Assembly (NCBI RefSeq): GCF_040394755.1 | Contig: NZ_JBEBRQ010000007.1 | DNA length: 64,000 nt | Reading direction: 5' to 3' (one strand) | DNA from: Castellaniella defragrans_A | GTDB taxonomy: Bacteria > Pseudomonadota > Gammaproteobacteria > Burkholderiales > Burkholderiaceae_B | Shown: piece after piece, positions 23,918 through 33,294 of the stretch | Layout: every line of letters starts with the position of its first letter | Numbering within the stretch: position 1 is the stretch's first letter | The notes under the pieces: generated by a model | The model's database searches: none | Seen by the model: only the letters and a program-made list of their open reading frames with translations | What the model was told of the DNA's origin: nothing | Made by a program: the position numbers and the translations under genes

Positions 23918-26233
23918 TTAGTTTCTGAGCGGTTTGCCGGTTTCGAGGATATGGGCGACCCGGGCGAGCGTATCGGGGTGGCGGCACAGGCGCAGGAATT
24001 CGCGCCGTTCCAATGCCATGACGTCCTGCTCGGACAGCGTATCGATCGGATCGGTATCACCGCCCGACAGCACCAGGGCAAGCGCTTTGGAAACCACGAC
24101 GTCGTGCGGCGTGGCCAGACCGCGGCTGCGGAAGCTGTCGACCGCGCCCTCGAGCGCGACCCTGGCCGAAGGGCCGGGGAGATTGAATTGCGGCGGCTCG
24201 GGTGGTTGATAGCCAGGCACGAGTTCCAGTGCCCGCGCCTTGGCATCGGCCAGCAGGCGATAGCGGTTCATGGTGATGCGGTCCCCCGGGCGCAGGAACA
24301 GCAGCGCCTGCGCCTCGTGCGCGGACTTCGACACCGTGGCGGTGCTGATCATCTCGAACACCTTGCTGACCGGCGCCATCGGCCCCTTGGCGAATTTCGG
24401 ATTGGTGGACCAGCGATACAGCATTTCCTTGCAGCCGCCCCAGGCGGGCACCAGGCCCACGCCGCACTCGACCAGACCGATGTAGCTTTCGGCATGCGCC
24501 TGCACGGCATCGGAATGCAGCAGAATTTCGCAGCCGCCGCCCAATGCCAGCCCGGACGGCGCCGCCACGACGGGAAATGGCGCGTACTTCAGGCCCAGAT
24601 AGGCCTGCTGGCCGCCGCTGACGATTTGCTCGATCATGTCCCAGGCGGCGATATTGGCGGCGAACGACGCCAGCCCCAGGTTGGCGCCCGCCGAGAAGTT
24701 CTGCCCCTCGTTGTAGATGACCAGCGCCTTGAAACGGGCTTTCACGACCTCGATGGTTTTGCCGATCAGGGCCAGGATGTCCGGGTCCAGTGCGTTCATC
24801 TTGCTGGTGAACTCGAAGCAGGCGACCCCGTCGCCGATGTCCCAGAGGGCGGCCGAGCCGTTCTTGATGACCGGCTTGCTCGTGCGCTTGATGTCCTCGA
24901 GCATCAGCACGCCCGCGGGGCGCGCGATGGTATGGTAGGCGCCGTCCGTGCCCAGATATTCCCGCTGGCCGTCCTGGATGCGGTACAGGGGGCGCTCGCC
25001 AGCCAGTTTCAGGTACTCTGGAACCTCGATCCCGGTAGCGGTCAGGCGGGCGGCTACCCATGCGGCGCCCAATTGGTCGATCATCTCGAACGGGCCGTAT
25101 TTCCAGTTGTAGCCCAGGCGCATCGCCTCGTCGATGGCGGCGATGTCATCGGCCGCCTCGCCCAGCAGGCTCGCGGCGTAGGCCAGGGTCAGGCCCATGA
25201 CGCGCCAGGCGTACTGGCCGTACTTGTCATCCGCCGACAGGATGGCCTTTGGCTTGCCGCGCAGCAGCGCCAGGCTGGGGCGCTTTTGCGCGCGGTATTC
25301 GCCCGTGGCGAGGTCGATGGCCTCCTTGGCCTTGCCGCCCTGGGCGCGGTTGAGGCGATAAAAGCCGCCTTTGCCCTTGCGGCCGGTATAGCCGTCGGCC
25401 ACCATTTTCGCCGTCAGCGGCAGATCGCGATGGATGCGATGGAAACTGTCGGTCTTGGGCAGCAGGGCCGACATGCTGGCGCCCACATGATCCATCAGAT
25501 CCAGGCCGACCAGATCGACCAGGCCGAACACGCCGGTCTTGGGAATGCCGAAGGGCTTGCCGATGATGGCATCGGCCTCCTCGACCTCGATGCCGAGCTC
25601 GAATGCCAGGGTGAGCCCGGCCTTGATCCACAGCGTGCCCAGGCGATTGGCGATGAAGCCCGGACTGTCTTTGCAGGGGACCACGGACTTGCCCAGCTTC
25701 AGGTCGATGAAGTCCGTCAGCGCGGCGATCTGCGCCGGCTGGTTGCGCGGGCTGGTGACGAGTTCCAGCAGGCGCATGTAGCGGGGCGGATTGAAAAAGT
25801 GGGTGATGCAGAACTCGGCGGCGAAGGCCTCGCTCTGGCCCTCGGTCAGCTTGGCCAGGGGAATCGTGGACGTGTTGGACGACACCACGGAGCCGGGCTT
25901 GCGGTGCGCGTCGATCTTGCGATAGAGGTCGCGCTTGATGTCCAGCCGTTCGATCACCGCCTCGACGATCCAGTCGCACTCCGCCAGCAGATCGAGGTGG
26001 TCTTCGACGTTGCCCGGGGTGACCAGTTTGGCGGCCTTCGGGCTCATGAATGCGGCGGGCTGCGCCTTGAGCATTTTGGCGATCGCGCCCTCAGCGAGCT
26101 GATTGCGGTTACTCGCGGATTGCGGCACGATGTCCAGCAATACGACCGGAACGCCGGCATTCGCGACTTGCGCGGCAATGCCGGCGCCCATGACGCCGGC
26201 GCCGATGACGGCGACTTTCTTGATCTCTGCCAT
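23918..26233 (-). CDS. fadN: 3-hydroxyacyl-CoA dehydrogenase/enoyl-CoA hydratase, FadN-type domain order
   Basis: A 771-residue fusion with the dehydrogenase first: NAD loop VAVIGAGVMGAGIAAQVANAG at about residues 5-25, NTSTIPLAKL, FCITHFFNPPRYMRLLELV (catalytic His), two dehydrogenase C-terminal regions, then a crotonase domain at about 500-650 (NFSAGANLGL, APSGLALGGGCEILLHSDA). This order is the reverse of FadB/FadJ and matches Bacillus FadN. It performs hydration and oxidation of enoyl-CoA. ATG 26233 overlaps the stop of the thiolase gene by one base (TAATG). Together with neighbours this gives thiolase-FadN-dehydrogenase, the fadNAE gene set. Confidence 0.88.
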   Translation of the reverse strand: MAEIKKVAVIGAGVMGAGIAAQVANAGVPVVLLDIVPQSASNRNQLAEGAIAKMLKAQPAAFMSPKAAKLVTPGNVEDHLDLLAECDWIVEAVIERLDIKRDLYRKIDAHRKPGSVVSSNTSTIPLAKLTEGQSEAFAAEFCITHFFNPPRYMRLLELVTSPRNQPAQIAALTDFIDLKLGKSVVPCKDSPGFIANRLGTLWIKAGLTLAFELGIEVEEADAIIGKPFGIPKTGVFGLVDLVGLDLMDHVGASMSALLPKTDSFHRIHRDLPLTAKMVADGYTGRKGKGGFYRLNRAQGGKAKEAIDLATGEYRAQKRPSLALLRGKPKAILSADDKYGQYAWRVMGLTLAYAASLLGEAADDIAAIDEAMRLGYNWKYGPFEMIDQLGAAWVAARLTATGIEVPEYLKLAGERPLYRIQDGQREYLGTDGAYHTIARPAGVLMLEDIKRTSKPVIKNGSAALWDIGDGVACFEFTSKMNALDPDILALIGKTIEVVKARFKALVIYNEGQNFSAGANLGLASFAANIAAWDMIEQIVSGGQQAYLGLKYAPFPVVAAPSGLALGGGCEILLHSDAVQAHAESYIGLVECGVGLVPAWGGCKEMLYRWSTNPKFAKGPMAPVSKVFEMISTATVSKSAHEAQALLFLRPGDRITMNRYRLLADAKARALELVPGYQPPEPPQFNLPGPSARVALEGAVDSFRSRGLATPHDVVVSKALALVLSGGDTDPIDTLSEQDVMALERREFLRLCRHPDTLARVAHILETGKPLRN

Positions 26234-27357
26234 TACACCGCCTCCAGGATGGTTGCGATACCCTGGCCGCCGCCGATGCATTGCGTGGCCAGCGCATATT
26301 GACCGCCCGTGCGTCTGAGCAGCGCAGCGGCCTTGCCGACGATGCGCGCGCCGGTGGCGCCCAGCGGGTGACCCAGCGCGATGGCGCCGCCGTCGATATT
26401 GACCCGCGCGGGGTCCAGACCCAGGTCGCGGATGCACGCCAGCGATTGCGAGGCGAAGGCTTCGTTGAGCTCGATCACATCGAGCGCGTTCACGTCCAGC
26501 CCCGCGCGTTCCAGCGCCTTGCGCGTGGCGGGGACCGGTCCGATGCCCATGATCTCGGGCGCGCAGCCCGCGATCGCGACGGATTTGACGCGGGCCAGGA
26601 TGTCGAGCCCGTGGCTGCGCGCGTAGTCCTCGCTGGTGACGAGGAGCGCCGCCGTTCCGTCGGTCAGGGGCGACGAGGTGCCGGCGGTCACCGAGCCGTT
26701 CTGGTCGAAGGCCGGCTTGAGTTTGGCCAGATCATCGGCCGTGGTGTCGGGGCGCAGGCAGCCATCGGCATCCACGCCGGACACCGGCACGATCTCGTCG
26801 CGCAGCAGTCCTTGCGCCTGGGCATGCGCGGCGCGGCGCTGGCTTTCCAGGGCGAAGGCTTCCTGCTCCTGGCGGGAAATGCCCCATTTTTTGGCGACGT
26901 TCTCGGCCGTTTCACCCATGCCGATGTAGGCCTGCGGGTAGCGGGTGGCGAACCCCGGGTGGGGCAGGGGGTTGAATCCCATCATGGGCACGCGCGTCAT
27001 GCTTTCCACGCCGGCGCAGAGGAAGACCTGGCCGGCGCCCAGGGCGATGGCCCCGGCGGCATAGTGGACGGACTGCATGGACGAACCGCAAAAGCGATTG
27101 ATGGTGCAACCGCCCACGCTTTCGGGCAGACCGGCCATCATGGCCGCCAGACGGCCCACGTTCAGCCCTTGCTCGCCTTCGGGGATGGCGCAGCCCATCA
27201 CCAGATCCTCGATGTCCTTGGGATCGATGCCGGTGCGGGCCACCAGCGCCTTGACCACCTCGGCTGCCAGTTCGTCGGGCCGGGTCCTGGCCAGCGCCCC
27301 TTTATGGGCCAGAGTGAAAGGGGAACGGGCATAGCCCACGATTACTGTAGCGGTCAT
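26233..27357 (-). CDS. fadA: acetyl-CoA C-acyltransferase (thiolase)
   Basis: A 374-residue thiolase with Cys90 in INRFCGSSMQS, the NEAFASQSLACI histidine loop, GGAIALGHPLGATGAR and the second cysteine in CIGGGQGIATI. It completes the beta-oxidation cycle for the FadN-type enzyme. The start chosen is ATG 27357, preceded by AGGAGATCCTCCG and followed by the canonical thiolase opening TATVIVGYARSPF; a longer in-frame start at 27417 adds 20 atypical residues. It is the promoter-proximal gene of the minus-strand set and is divergent from a LysR gene 222 bases away. Confidence 0.9.
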   Translation of the reverse strand: MTATVIVGYARSPFTLAHKGALARTRPDELAAEVVKALVARTGIDPKDIEDLVMGCAIPEGEQGLNVGRLAAMMAGLPESVGGCTINRFCGSSMQSVHYAAGAIALGAGQVFLCAGVESMTRVPMMGFNPLPHPGFATRYPQAYIGMGETAENVAKKWGISRQEQEAFALESQRRAAHAQAQGLLRDEIVPVSGVDADGCLRPDTTADDLAKLKPAFDQNGSVTAGTSSPLTDGTAALLVTSEDYARSHGLDILARVKSVAIAGCAPEIMGIGPVPATRKALERAGLDVNALDVIELNEAFASQSLACIRDLGLDPARVNIDGGAIALGHPLGATGARIVGKAAALLRRTGGQYALATQCIGGGQGIATILEAV

Positions 27358-27579
27358 CGGAGGATCTCCTGGTTTGTGAATGACGGAAGGCATGGCCGAT
27401 GCGGATTCGAAACGCATCGATCAGCGCAGGCAGCGCTGCTTCCAGGGTTTTTTGCTCATTCTAGGCACTTCCGCTACCTTTGATAATTCCATACAATGTG
27501 AATAACCTGTTCGTCTGTAACGAATAATAATGGCGCTTCCCATATTTGCGCCGGGTCCATCGAGGGGAATACACATCCT
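27358..27579. other. divergent intergenic region, thiolase and LysR genes
   Basis: Promoters for both the minus-strand thiolase set and the LysR gene must lie in this 222-base region. Its right part (27470-27535) is AT-rich compared with its surroundings and carries the dyad at 27510-27524. No PsrA-like site is seen here. Confidence 0.5.
27510..27524. promoter_or_regulatory. possible LysR-type binding dyad
   Basis: TTCGTCTGTAACGAA holds the T-N11-A pattern of LysR boxes with TTCGT/ACGAA arms, 55 bases before the LysR start in the AT-rich divergent region. Short, so only suggestive. Confidence 0.35.
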
Positions 27580-28500
27580 ATGCGCGGCACGGAGTTCGTG
27601 GAACTGAGCACTTTCGTCGCCGTGGCCGAGCACAGCAGCTTTACCCGGGCGGCATCGCAATTGGGGCTGGCCTTGTCCACCGTCAGCCAGACGGTGCGTT
27701 CGCTCGAGGAAAGGCTGGGGGTGCGGCTGCTCAATCGCAGCACGCGCAGCGTGTCGGTCACCGAGGCCGGTGAACGCCTGCTGACCGACATGCAGGCGGT
27801 CCTGAGCCAGCTCGATCATGCGATGGAGGGCGTCAATCTGTTCCGGGACAAACCCAAGGGAACGCTGCGCCTGGTGGCGATCCGCCCCGTGGCCTCGGAG
27901 CTGATCGTGCAGACCGTGCCGGGTTTCCTGGCGCAATACCCCGATATCGCCCTGGAAATCATGGCCGATGACAGCAATCTGGACATTGTCCACCGCGGCT
28001 ATGACGCCGGTATCCGGATCGAGCCGCAGATCGAAAAAGACATGATCGCGGTACCCATCCTGAAACAGTTCCGGATTCTGTGCGTGGCGACGCCCGCCTA
28101 CCTGGCGCGACATTCCGCGCCCGCCACGCCCGACGATCTGGGGCATCACGAGTGCGTGCGCCTGCGCCTGTCATGGAATGATTCCATCCAGCGCTGGCGG
28201 CTGCGTGACCGTAATGGTCAGACACAGGATTTCAATGTCACCGGCTCGCTGGTGGTCAATGACATCCATCTGGTGCTGGATGCCGTCATGCAGAATTGCG
28301 GCATCGGCTACCTGCCCGAACCCATGATCGCGGCGCATCTGGCCGATGGCCGCCTGGTGCCGCTGCTGGAAAAATGGTCGAGCTACCGGGCTTCGCTCTA
28401 CCTGCATTATTCGAGCCGGCGGCAGATCCCGGCGCCGCTGCGGGCGTTCATCGATTTCCTGGGCGAACACAAGCCCGTGGTTGCGAGCGCGGCCCGGTAG
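27580..28500 (+). CDS. LysR-family transcriptional regulator
   Basis: A 306-residue regulator: winged helix-turn-helix at about residues 3-62 (FVELSTFVAVAEHSSFTRAA, SQLGLALSTVSQTVRSLEE) and a substrate-binding domain at about 90-295 of the type that follows the CrgA/AaeR-like branch (VASELIVQTVPGFLAQYPDIALEI). It is transcribed away from the thiolase-fadN-dehydrogenase genes, the normal layout when a LysR protein controls its neighbour, so regulation of that set is possible but unproven. Its ligand cannot be told. It converges on the tenA gene. Confidence 0.85.
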   Translation: MRGTEFVELSTFVAVAEHSSFTRAASQLGLALSTVSQTVRSLEERLGVRLLNRSTRSVSVTEAGERLLTDMQAVLSQLDHAMEGVNLFRDKPKGTLRLVAIRPVASELIVQTVPGFLAQYPDIALEIMADDSNLDIVHRGYDAGIRIEPQIEKDMIAVPILKQFRILCVATPAYLARHSAPATPDDLGHHECVRLRLSWNDSIQRWRLRDRNGQTQDFNVTGSLVVNDIHLVLDAVMQNCGIGYLPEPMIAAHLADGRLVPLLEKWSSYRASLYLHYSSRRQIPAPLRAFIDFLGEHKPVVASAAR

Positions 28501-28578
28501 GCGCTGGCCGGGGTTGCTTTCATCCGACGCCTGGTGGGAAATTGCAGGGTCTTGTCTATGGTGGCATGGCGCGCCCGG

Positions 28579-29259
28579 TCAGCCGATCGCCGTCAGACCC
28601 ATTTGCCAGAAATCGGCTTCCAGGCGCGTGGCGTCGCGGAAGATCCCGGCGAGCGCCGCGAGGCGCTGAGGCGGCTGGCCGGTCAATTGCGTGTTCAGCC
28701 ACTGGCGTTCGGCCTGGGCGGCCGCCTGGAATTCGGGGCTGGCATACATCGCGATCCAGGCCTCATAGGGATTGGCCTTGCCGCGCACCGTGAAGGGTTG
28801 CGCAAGCAGCCAGTTCGCGATATCTGCATAGCCGATCAGGCAGGGCGCCAGGGCCACGTGCAGATCCAGCAGGTCACCGCGGTGACCCGCGTCCAGGACG
28901 TAACGGGTATAGGCCATTGTTTCGCGGGCCTCGGGGAGCTGCGCGAGTTCGTCTTCTGTGATTCCCCATTCGGCGCAGTAGGCGATGTGCAGGCCCATTT
29001 CGAGATCGACGATGGCCTTGAGGCTGTCGAGGCCTTGGCGTAATTCGGCCATGTTGCGGCTTTTGTAGACTGCCAGGCCCCAGGCGCGCGCGAAATGCAC
29101 GAGGAACAGGTAATCCTGCCGCAGGTAGTGGCGGAATGCGTCGCGGGGCAGGGCGCCCGCGCCTAATTGGCGCACGAAGTCGTGCTGGCAGTAGGCCAGC
29201 CATTGCGGCTCGCAGCGCGCGATCAGCGCATCGAAAGGCGTGTCGTCCAGGCGTGGCAT
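28579..29259 (-). CDS. tenA: TenA-family thiaminase II / aminopyrimidine aminohydrolase
   Basis: A 226-residue all-helical protein of the TenA/THI-4 family, which hydrolyses aminopyrimidine breakdown products of thiamin for salvage. Expected active-site residues are visible: Asp49 in RQDYLFLVHFARAW, Cys140 in HVALAPCLIGYADI, a tyrosine in NPYEAWIAMYASPEF and the terminal glutamate in RLEADFWQMG. Length is normal. The start ATG 29259 is preceded by GGGAGA. It stands 60 bases behind the ABC permease gene on the same strand, but no thiamin riboswitch or other thiamin gene is seen nearby. Confidence 0.88.
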   Translation of the reverse strand: MPRLDDTPFDALIARCEPQWLAYCQHDFVRQLGAGALPRDAFRHYLRQDYLFLVHFARAWGLAVYKSRNMAELRQGLDSLKAIVDLEMGLHIAYCAEWGITEDELAQLPEARETMAYTRYVLDAGHRGDLLDLHVALAPCLIGYADIANWLLAQPFTVRGKANPYEAWIAMYASPEFQAAAQAERQWLNTQLTGQPPQRLAALAGIFRDATRLEADFWQMGLTAIG

Positions 29260-29318
29260 GGGATCTCCCGGGATGTCAGGTTTGCGGCACGTCTGGCAGT
29301 GTAGCCCGTATCCAGCGC

Positions 29319-30080
29319 TCAGGCCCGCAGGCGGTATCCGGTCTTGAAGATCCAGGCGATGATCGCCAGACAGATGACCAGGAATGCCAGTGTCATGCCC
29401 AGGCTCAGCCAGACGTTGACGTCGGACAGGCTGAAGAAGCTCCAGCGAAAGCCGCTGATCAGGTAGACGACCGGGTTGAACAGGGTCACGGTGCGCCAGA
29501 ACGGGGGCAGCATGTCGATGGAGTAGAAGGTGCCGCCCAGGAAGGTCAGGGGGGTGACGATCAGCAAGGGGACGAATTGCAGTTTCTCGAAGTTGTCGGC
29601 CCAGATGCCGATGATGAAGCCCAACAGGCTGAACGTCACCGAGGTGAGGAGCAGGAACAGGATCATCGCGATGGGGTGGTCGATGCGCAGCGGCACGAAC
29701 AGGCTCGCGGTGGCGAGGATGATGAAGCTCAGCAGAATCGATTTGGTGGCGGCGGCGCCCGCGTAGCCCATCAGCACCTCGAAGTACGATACCGGCGCCG
29801 ACAGCAATTCGTAGATGGTGCCCGTGAACTTGGGGAAATAGATTCCGAACGAGGCGTTCGAGATGCTGTGCGTCAGCAGCGACAGCATGATCAGCCCGGG
29901 GACGATGAACGCGCCGTAGCTGACCTCGCCGACGTGCTGGATGCGGGTGCCGATGGCGGTGCCGAAAACGACGAAGTACAGCGATGTGGAGATGACGGGC
30001 GCGACGATGCTTTGCAGCAGCGTGCGCCATGTCCGGGCCATTTCGAACAGGTAGATGGCGCTGACGGCGCGGAGGTTCAT
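29319..30080 (-). CDS. yadH: ABC-2 type transporter permease, YadH-like
   Basis: A 253-residue membrane protein with six predicted helices and the ABC-2 membrane signature (LRAVSAIYLFEMARTWRTL at the N-terminus, VSYGAFIVPGLIMLSLL, LLIVTPLTFLGGTFYSIDMLP). It closely follows the layout of E. coli YadH. With the ATPase encoded just upstream it forms an exporter of unknown substrate. Its ATG overlaps the stop of the ATPase gene by four bases (30077-30080), so the two are one translational unit. Confidence 0.87.
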   Translation of the reverse strand: MNLRAVSAIYLFEMARTWRTLLQSIVAPVISTSLYFVVFGTAIGTRIQHVGEVSYGAFIVPGLIMLSLLTHSISNASFGIYFPKFTGTIYELLSAPVSYFEVLMGYAGAAATKSILLSFIILATASLFVPLRIDHPIAMILFLLLTSVTFSLLGFIIGIWADNFEKLQFVPLLIVTPLTFLGGTFYSIDMLPPFWRTVTLFNPVVYLISGFRWSFFSLSDVNVWLSLGMTLAFLVICLAIIAWIFKTGYRLRA

Positions 30081-31003
30081 GCGGCTTCCTTGATCAGGTC
30101 GACGAAGATGTCTTCGAGGGTGCGTTGGGTCGTTTCCAGGTCGGCGATGGCCAGACCCTGGGCCATCAGCGCCGCGATCAGCCGGGCCACGCCGCCGTCC
30201 TCCGGCTGCGCGCCATAGCTGTAGACCAGTGCCGCGCCGTCCTCGGCCAGGGCCAGCGGCCAGCCGGCGAGGGCAGCGGGAATGTCGTCCAGGGGCGCGC
30301 GCAGGCGCACGATGAGCTGCTTCTGGCCGAGCTTGCGCATCAATGTCGCCTTGTCCTCGACCAGCATGATCCGGCCTTTGTTGATGATGCCGATGCGGTC
30401 GGCCATTTCCTCGGCCTCCTCAATGTAGTGGGTGGTGAGAATGATGGTCACGCCCATGGCGCGCAGTTTGCGCACCAATACCCACATATCCTTGCGCAGC
30501 GAGACATCCACGCCCGCTGTGGGCTCGTCCAGGAACAGGATGGCGGGTTCGTGGGACAGGGCCTTGGCGATCAGGACGCGGCGTTTCATGCCGCCCGACA
30601 GCGCAAGCATTTTCTGGTCTTTTTTTTCCCACAGGGACAGGGCGCGCAGGACTTTCTCGATGTGCGCGGGGTTGCGGGGCTTGCCGAACAGGCCGCGGCT
30701 GAAGCTCACAGTGTTCCAGACGGTCTCGAACGCATCGGTGGTGAGCTCCTGGGGCACCAGACCGATGGCGGCGCGCGCGGCGCGGTAATCCTTGGCGATA
30801 TCGTGGCCGTCGGCGAGGACGGTGCCGGCCGAGGGGTTGACGAGGCCGCAGATGATGTTGATGAGTGTGGTCTTGCCGGCGCCGTTGGGGCCCAGCAGCG
30901 CGAATATTTCGCCGCGCCGGATTTCGAGATCGACCCGGTCGAGGGCCCGCAGGCCCGATGCGTAGACCTTGTCCAGCCCCGAAACGGATATGATGGGCGT
31001 CAT
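30077..31003 (-). CDS. yadG: ABC transporter ATP-binding protein, YadG-like
   Basis: A 308-residue ATPase: Walker A GPNGAGKTT at residues 38-46, signature LSGGMKRRVLIAKAL at about 139, Walker B AILFLDEPTAGVD and a switch histidine in LTTHYIEEAEEMADRIG. This is the drug/polysaccharide exporter type that pairs with ABC-2 permeases. Its ATG at 31003 is only 35 bases from the start of a divergent sensor kinase gene, so both promoters overlap and the two-component system may influence the exporter. Confidence 0.9.
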   Translation of the reverse strand: MTPIISVSGLDKVYASGLRALDRVDLEIRRGEIFALLGPNGAGKTTLINIICGLVNPSAGTVLADGHDIAKDYRAARAAIGLVPQELTTDAFETVWNTVSFSRGLFGKPRNPAHIEKVLRALSLWEKKDQKMLALSGGMKRRVLIAKALSHEPAILFLDEPTAGVDVSLRKDMWVLVRKLRAMGVTIILTTHYIEEAEEMADRIGIINKGRIMLVEDKATLMRKLGQKQLIVRLRAPLDDIPAALAGWPLALAEDGAALVYSYGAQPEDGGVARLIAALMAQGLAIADLETTQRTLEDIFVDLIKEAA

Positions 31004-31038
31004 GAACGATCCATATGAATTTCAATAGGACAGGATAA

Positions 31039-32433
31039 TTGCAGTCCAGCATTACCTTCAAGTTGTTCCTCACCATTCTGGCGAGCTGCATCGTCGTGGC
31101 GCTGGCCATGGGGATGGCCGTGCGGTTCAGTTTCCAGAATGATTTCGTCGACTACATCCACGAGCGCGAGGAACAACGCCTGTCCAATCTGGCCGAAACG
31201 CTCGAGGCGGACTATGCGCGCGCCGGCGGCTGGCAGTTCCTGGCGAACGATCGCGACAGTTGGTGGCGCAGCCTGCGCCTGTCGAGCCGGAGCGATGACC
31301 ATGACGTCCAGGATTCCTTTGGCCGCCGTCTGCACGGCGCGCCGCCGCGTGTCGGTCTGATCGATGCGCAGGGGGATTGGCTGGCGGGGCCGCGCATCCT
31401 GGCGAACGCCGGCACCCGGCGCCATCGTCTGGAGGTCGACGGGCAGTTGGTCGGATGGCTGGTGACTCCGCCCTCGCCGGCTCTGGTGATCGATGACGAG
31501 GTCGATCGCCGCTTTCAGTCGCGCCAGTTGCGCGCGACCTGGGTGATCGTCGGCCTGTCGGCCCTGCTGGCCGCCCTGGTCAGCCTGATGCTGGCCAGGG
31601 TGCTGCTGGTGCCGGTGCGGCGCATTGCCTCGGCGACTCACCGTCTGGCCAGCGGCAACTATGCGACCCGGGTCCAGGTGGGGTCCACGGATGAGCTGGG
31701 ACGGCTGGCCGAGGATTTCAATCGTCTGGCCAACAGCCTCGAGCGCAATGAGCGCCTGCGCCGTGATCTGATGGCCGATGTTTCGCACGAGCTGCGCACG
31801 CCGCTGGCGGTGCTGCGCGGCGAGATCGAGGCGTTGCAGGATGGTTTGCGCAAACCCGATGCGGCCACGCTCGCCTCGCTGCGGCACGAGGTCCTGCGGT
31901 TGAGTTCGCTGATCGACGACCTCTACGATCTTTCCCTGGCCGATGCGGGGGCGCTCAGTTACCAGATGGCGCGGCTGGACTTGTCGGCGCTGGCCGATCA
32001 TGCCGTCACCGGGCTGCGCGACCGGTTTCAGCGGGGCGGGATCGACTTGCGGCTCGAAGCGGCCCCGGGGCTGTGGGTGCAGGGCGACGAGCGCCGCCTC
32101 GAACAACTGCTCTCGAATCTGCTGGAAAACGCCCTGCGTTATACCGATGCCCCCGGTCAGGCCCGCGTCGTGGTCGAGCCGGTCTCCGGGGCCGGTGTGC
32201 GCCTGATCGTCGAGGATAGCGCGCCGGGGGTTCCTCCCGAGGCCCTGCCGCGGCTTTTCGAGCGCCTGTTCCGGGTCGAGGGCTCGCGCAGCCGCGCGCA
32301 TGGCGGCGCCGGCCTGGGGCTGGCCATCTGCCAGCGTATCGTCCAGGCGCATGGCGGCACGGTGCGCGCCATGAATTCCCCCTTGGGAGGCCTGCGTCTC
32401 GAGTTTGATTTTCCCTTTGGAGGACAGCCGTGA
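31039..32433 (+). CDS. baeS: sensor histidine kinase, BaeS-like
   Basis: A 464-residue OmpR-type kinase: transmembrane helix at about 8-28, a periplasmic loop to about 165, second helix at about 168-190 (VIVGLSALLAALVSLML), a HAMP domain, His250 in ADVSHELRTPLAVLRGE and ATPase boxes NLLENALRY and GGAGLGLAICQRIV. The start is TTG 31039, supported by AGGA upstream and by the normal QSSITFKLFL opening. The pairing with a BaeR-like regulator and a downstream Spy-like gene suggests an envelope-stress system as in E. coli BaeSR. That assignment is by similarity and context. Confidence 0.82.
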   Translation: MQSSITFKLFLTILASCIVVALAMGMAVRFSFQNDFVDYIHEREEQRLSNLAETLEADYARAGGWQFLANDRDSWWRSLRLSSRSDDHDVQDSFGRRLHGAPPRVGLIDAQGDWLAGPRILANAGTRRHRLEVDGQLVGWLVTPPSPALVIDDEVDRRFQSRQLRATWVIVGLSALLAALVSLMLARVLLVPVRRIASATHRLASGNYATRVQVGSTDELGRLAEDFNRLANSLERNERLRRDLMADVSHELRTPLAVLRGEIEALQDGLRKPDAATLASLRHEVLRLSSLIDDLYDLSLADAGALSYQMARLDLSALADHAVTGLRDRFQRGGIDLRLEAAPGLWVQGDERRLEQLLSNLLENALRYTDAPGQARVVVEPVSGAGVRLIVEDSAPGVPPEALPRLFERLFRVEGSRSRAHGGAGLGLAICQRIVQAHGGTVRAMNSPLGGLRLEFDFPFGGQP

Positions 32434-33143
32434 ATCCCGCTCGCGTACTGGTGATCGAGGACGAGCCCAAGCTCGCCGAACTGCTGTGCGTTTATCTCGA
32501 GGCCGGGGGATTCGAGGCGCGTCATCTTGGCAACGGCCTCGAAGCAGCGCGCGAGGTGCGGGAATGGTCGCCGGATCTGGTGCTGCTCGATCTCATGCTG
32601 CCGGGCAAGGACGGCCTGGACGTGTGCCGTGAAATCCGCGCGTTCAGCGCGGTGCCCATCATCATGGTGACCGCCCGTGTCGAGGAAATCGATCGTCTGC
32701 TGGGGCTGGAGCTCGGCGCCGACGACTATATCTGCAAGCCGTACAGTCCGCGCGAGGTGGTGGCGCGCGTCAAGGCGGTCCTGCGCCGCAGCCGCCCCGA
32801 TGCGGCGGCCAACGGCGAGGGCGCGGCGCGCGCGGCGGGGTTGTTCATCGAGGAGGACACCTACCGGGCGCAGCTCGACGGCATGGCGCTCGAACTCACG
32901 CCCGTCGAATTCCGGCTGCTGGCGCTGCTGGCGTCTGCGCCGGGACGGATTTTTTCGCGCGATCAGGTACTGGATCGCTTGTACGACGATCATCGGGTGG
33001 TCACCGACCGGACGGTCGACAGTCATGTGAAAAATCTGCGCCGCAAGCTGGGCGCCATCCGCACGGGCGATCTGATCCGGTCGGTCTACGGTGTGGGCTA
33101 TCGCCTGGACCTGACGGCGACGGATGAGACAGACTCGCATTGA
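32430..33143 (+). CDS. baeR: OmpR-family response regulator, BaeR-like
   Basis: A 237-residue regulator with a receiver (EDEPKLAELL, Asp54 in LVLLDLMLPG, TAR and the Lys in YICKPYSPREV) and an OmpR-type winged helix at about 140-232 (LTPVEFRLLALLASAPGRIFSR, DRTVDSHVKNLRRKL). The opening VLVIEDEPKLAELL resembles BaeR. It starts with GTG 32430 overlapping the kinase stop (GTGA), behind TTGGAGG. About 150 bases downstream lies the spy-like gene, its probable target. Confidence 0.86.
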   Translation: MNPARVLVIEDEPKLAELLCVYLEAGGFEARHLGNGLEAAREVREWSPDLVLLDLMLPGKDGLDVCREIRAFSAVPIIMVTARVEEIDRLLGLELGADDYICKPYSPREVVARVKAVLRRSRPDAAANGEGAARAAGLFIEEDTYRAQLDGMALELTPVEFRLLALLASAPGRIFSRDQVLDRLYDDHRVVTDRTVDSHVKNLRRKLGAIRTGDLIRSVYGVGYRLDLTATDETDSH

Positions 33144-33294
33144 TGTCGCGTGGCGGCGCATGACCGGCAGTCCGGGCGGCGTGGAGTTCACGATATCTCC
33201 ATAATCCGTTCATTTTCCTGCCCCAGTGTGTGCGTAATCTGTGCACATCACGGATCGACTCGTTGACGATCCGGATCAACACAAGGAGCCCTCG

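Noticed and set aside
27358..27579. PsrA operator in front of the second beta-oxidation set
   Set aside because: No CAAAC-N4-GTTTG-like dyad is present in this region.
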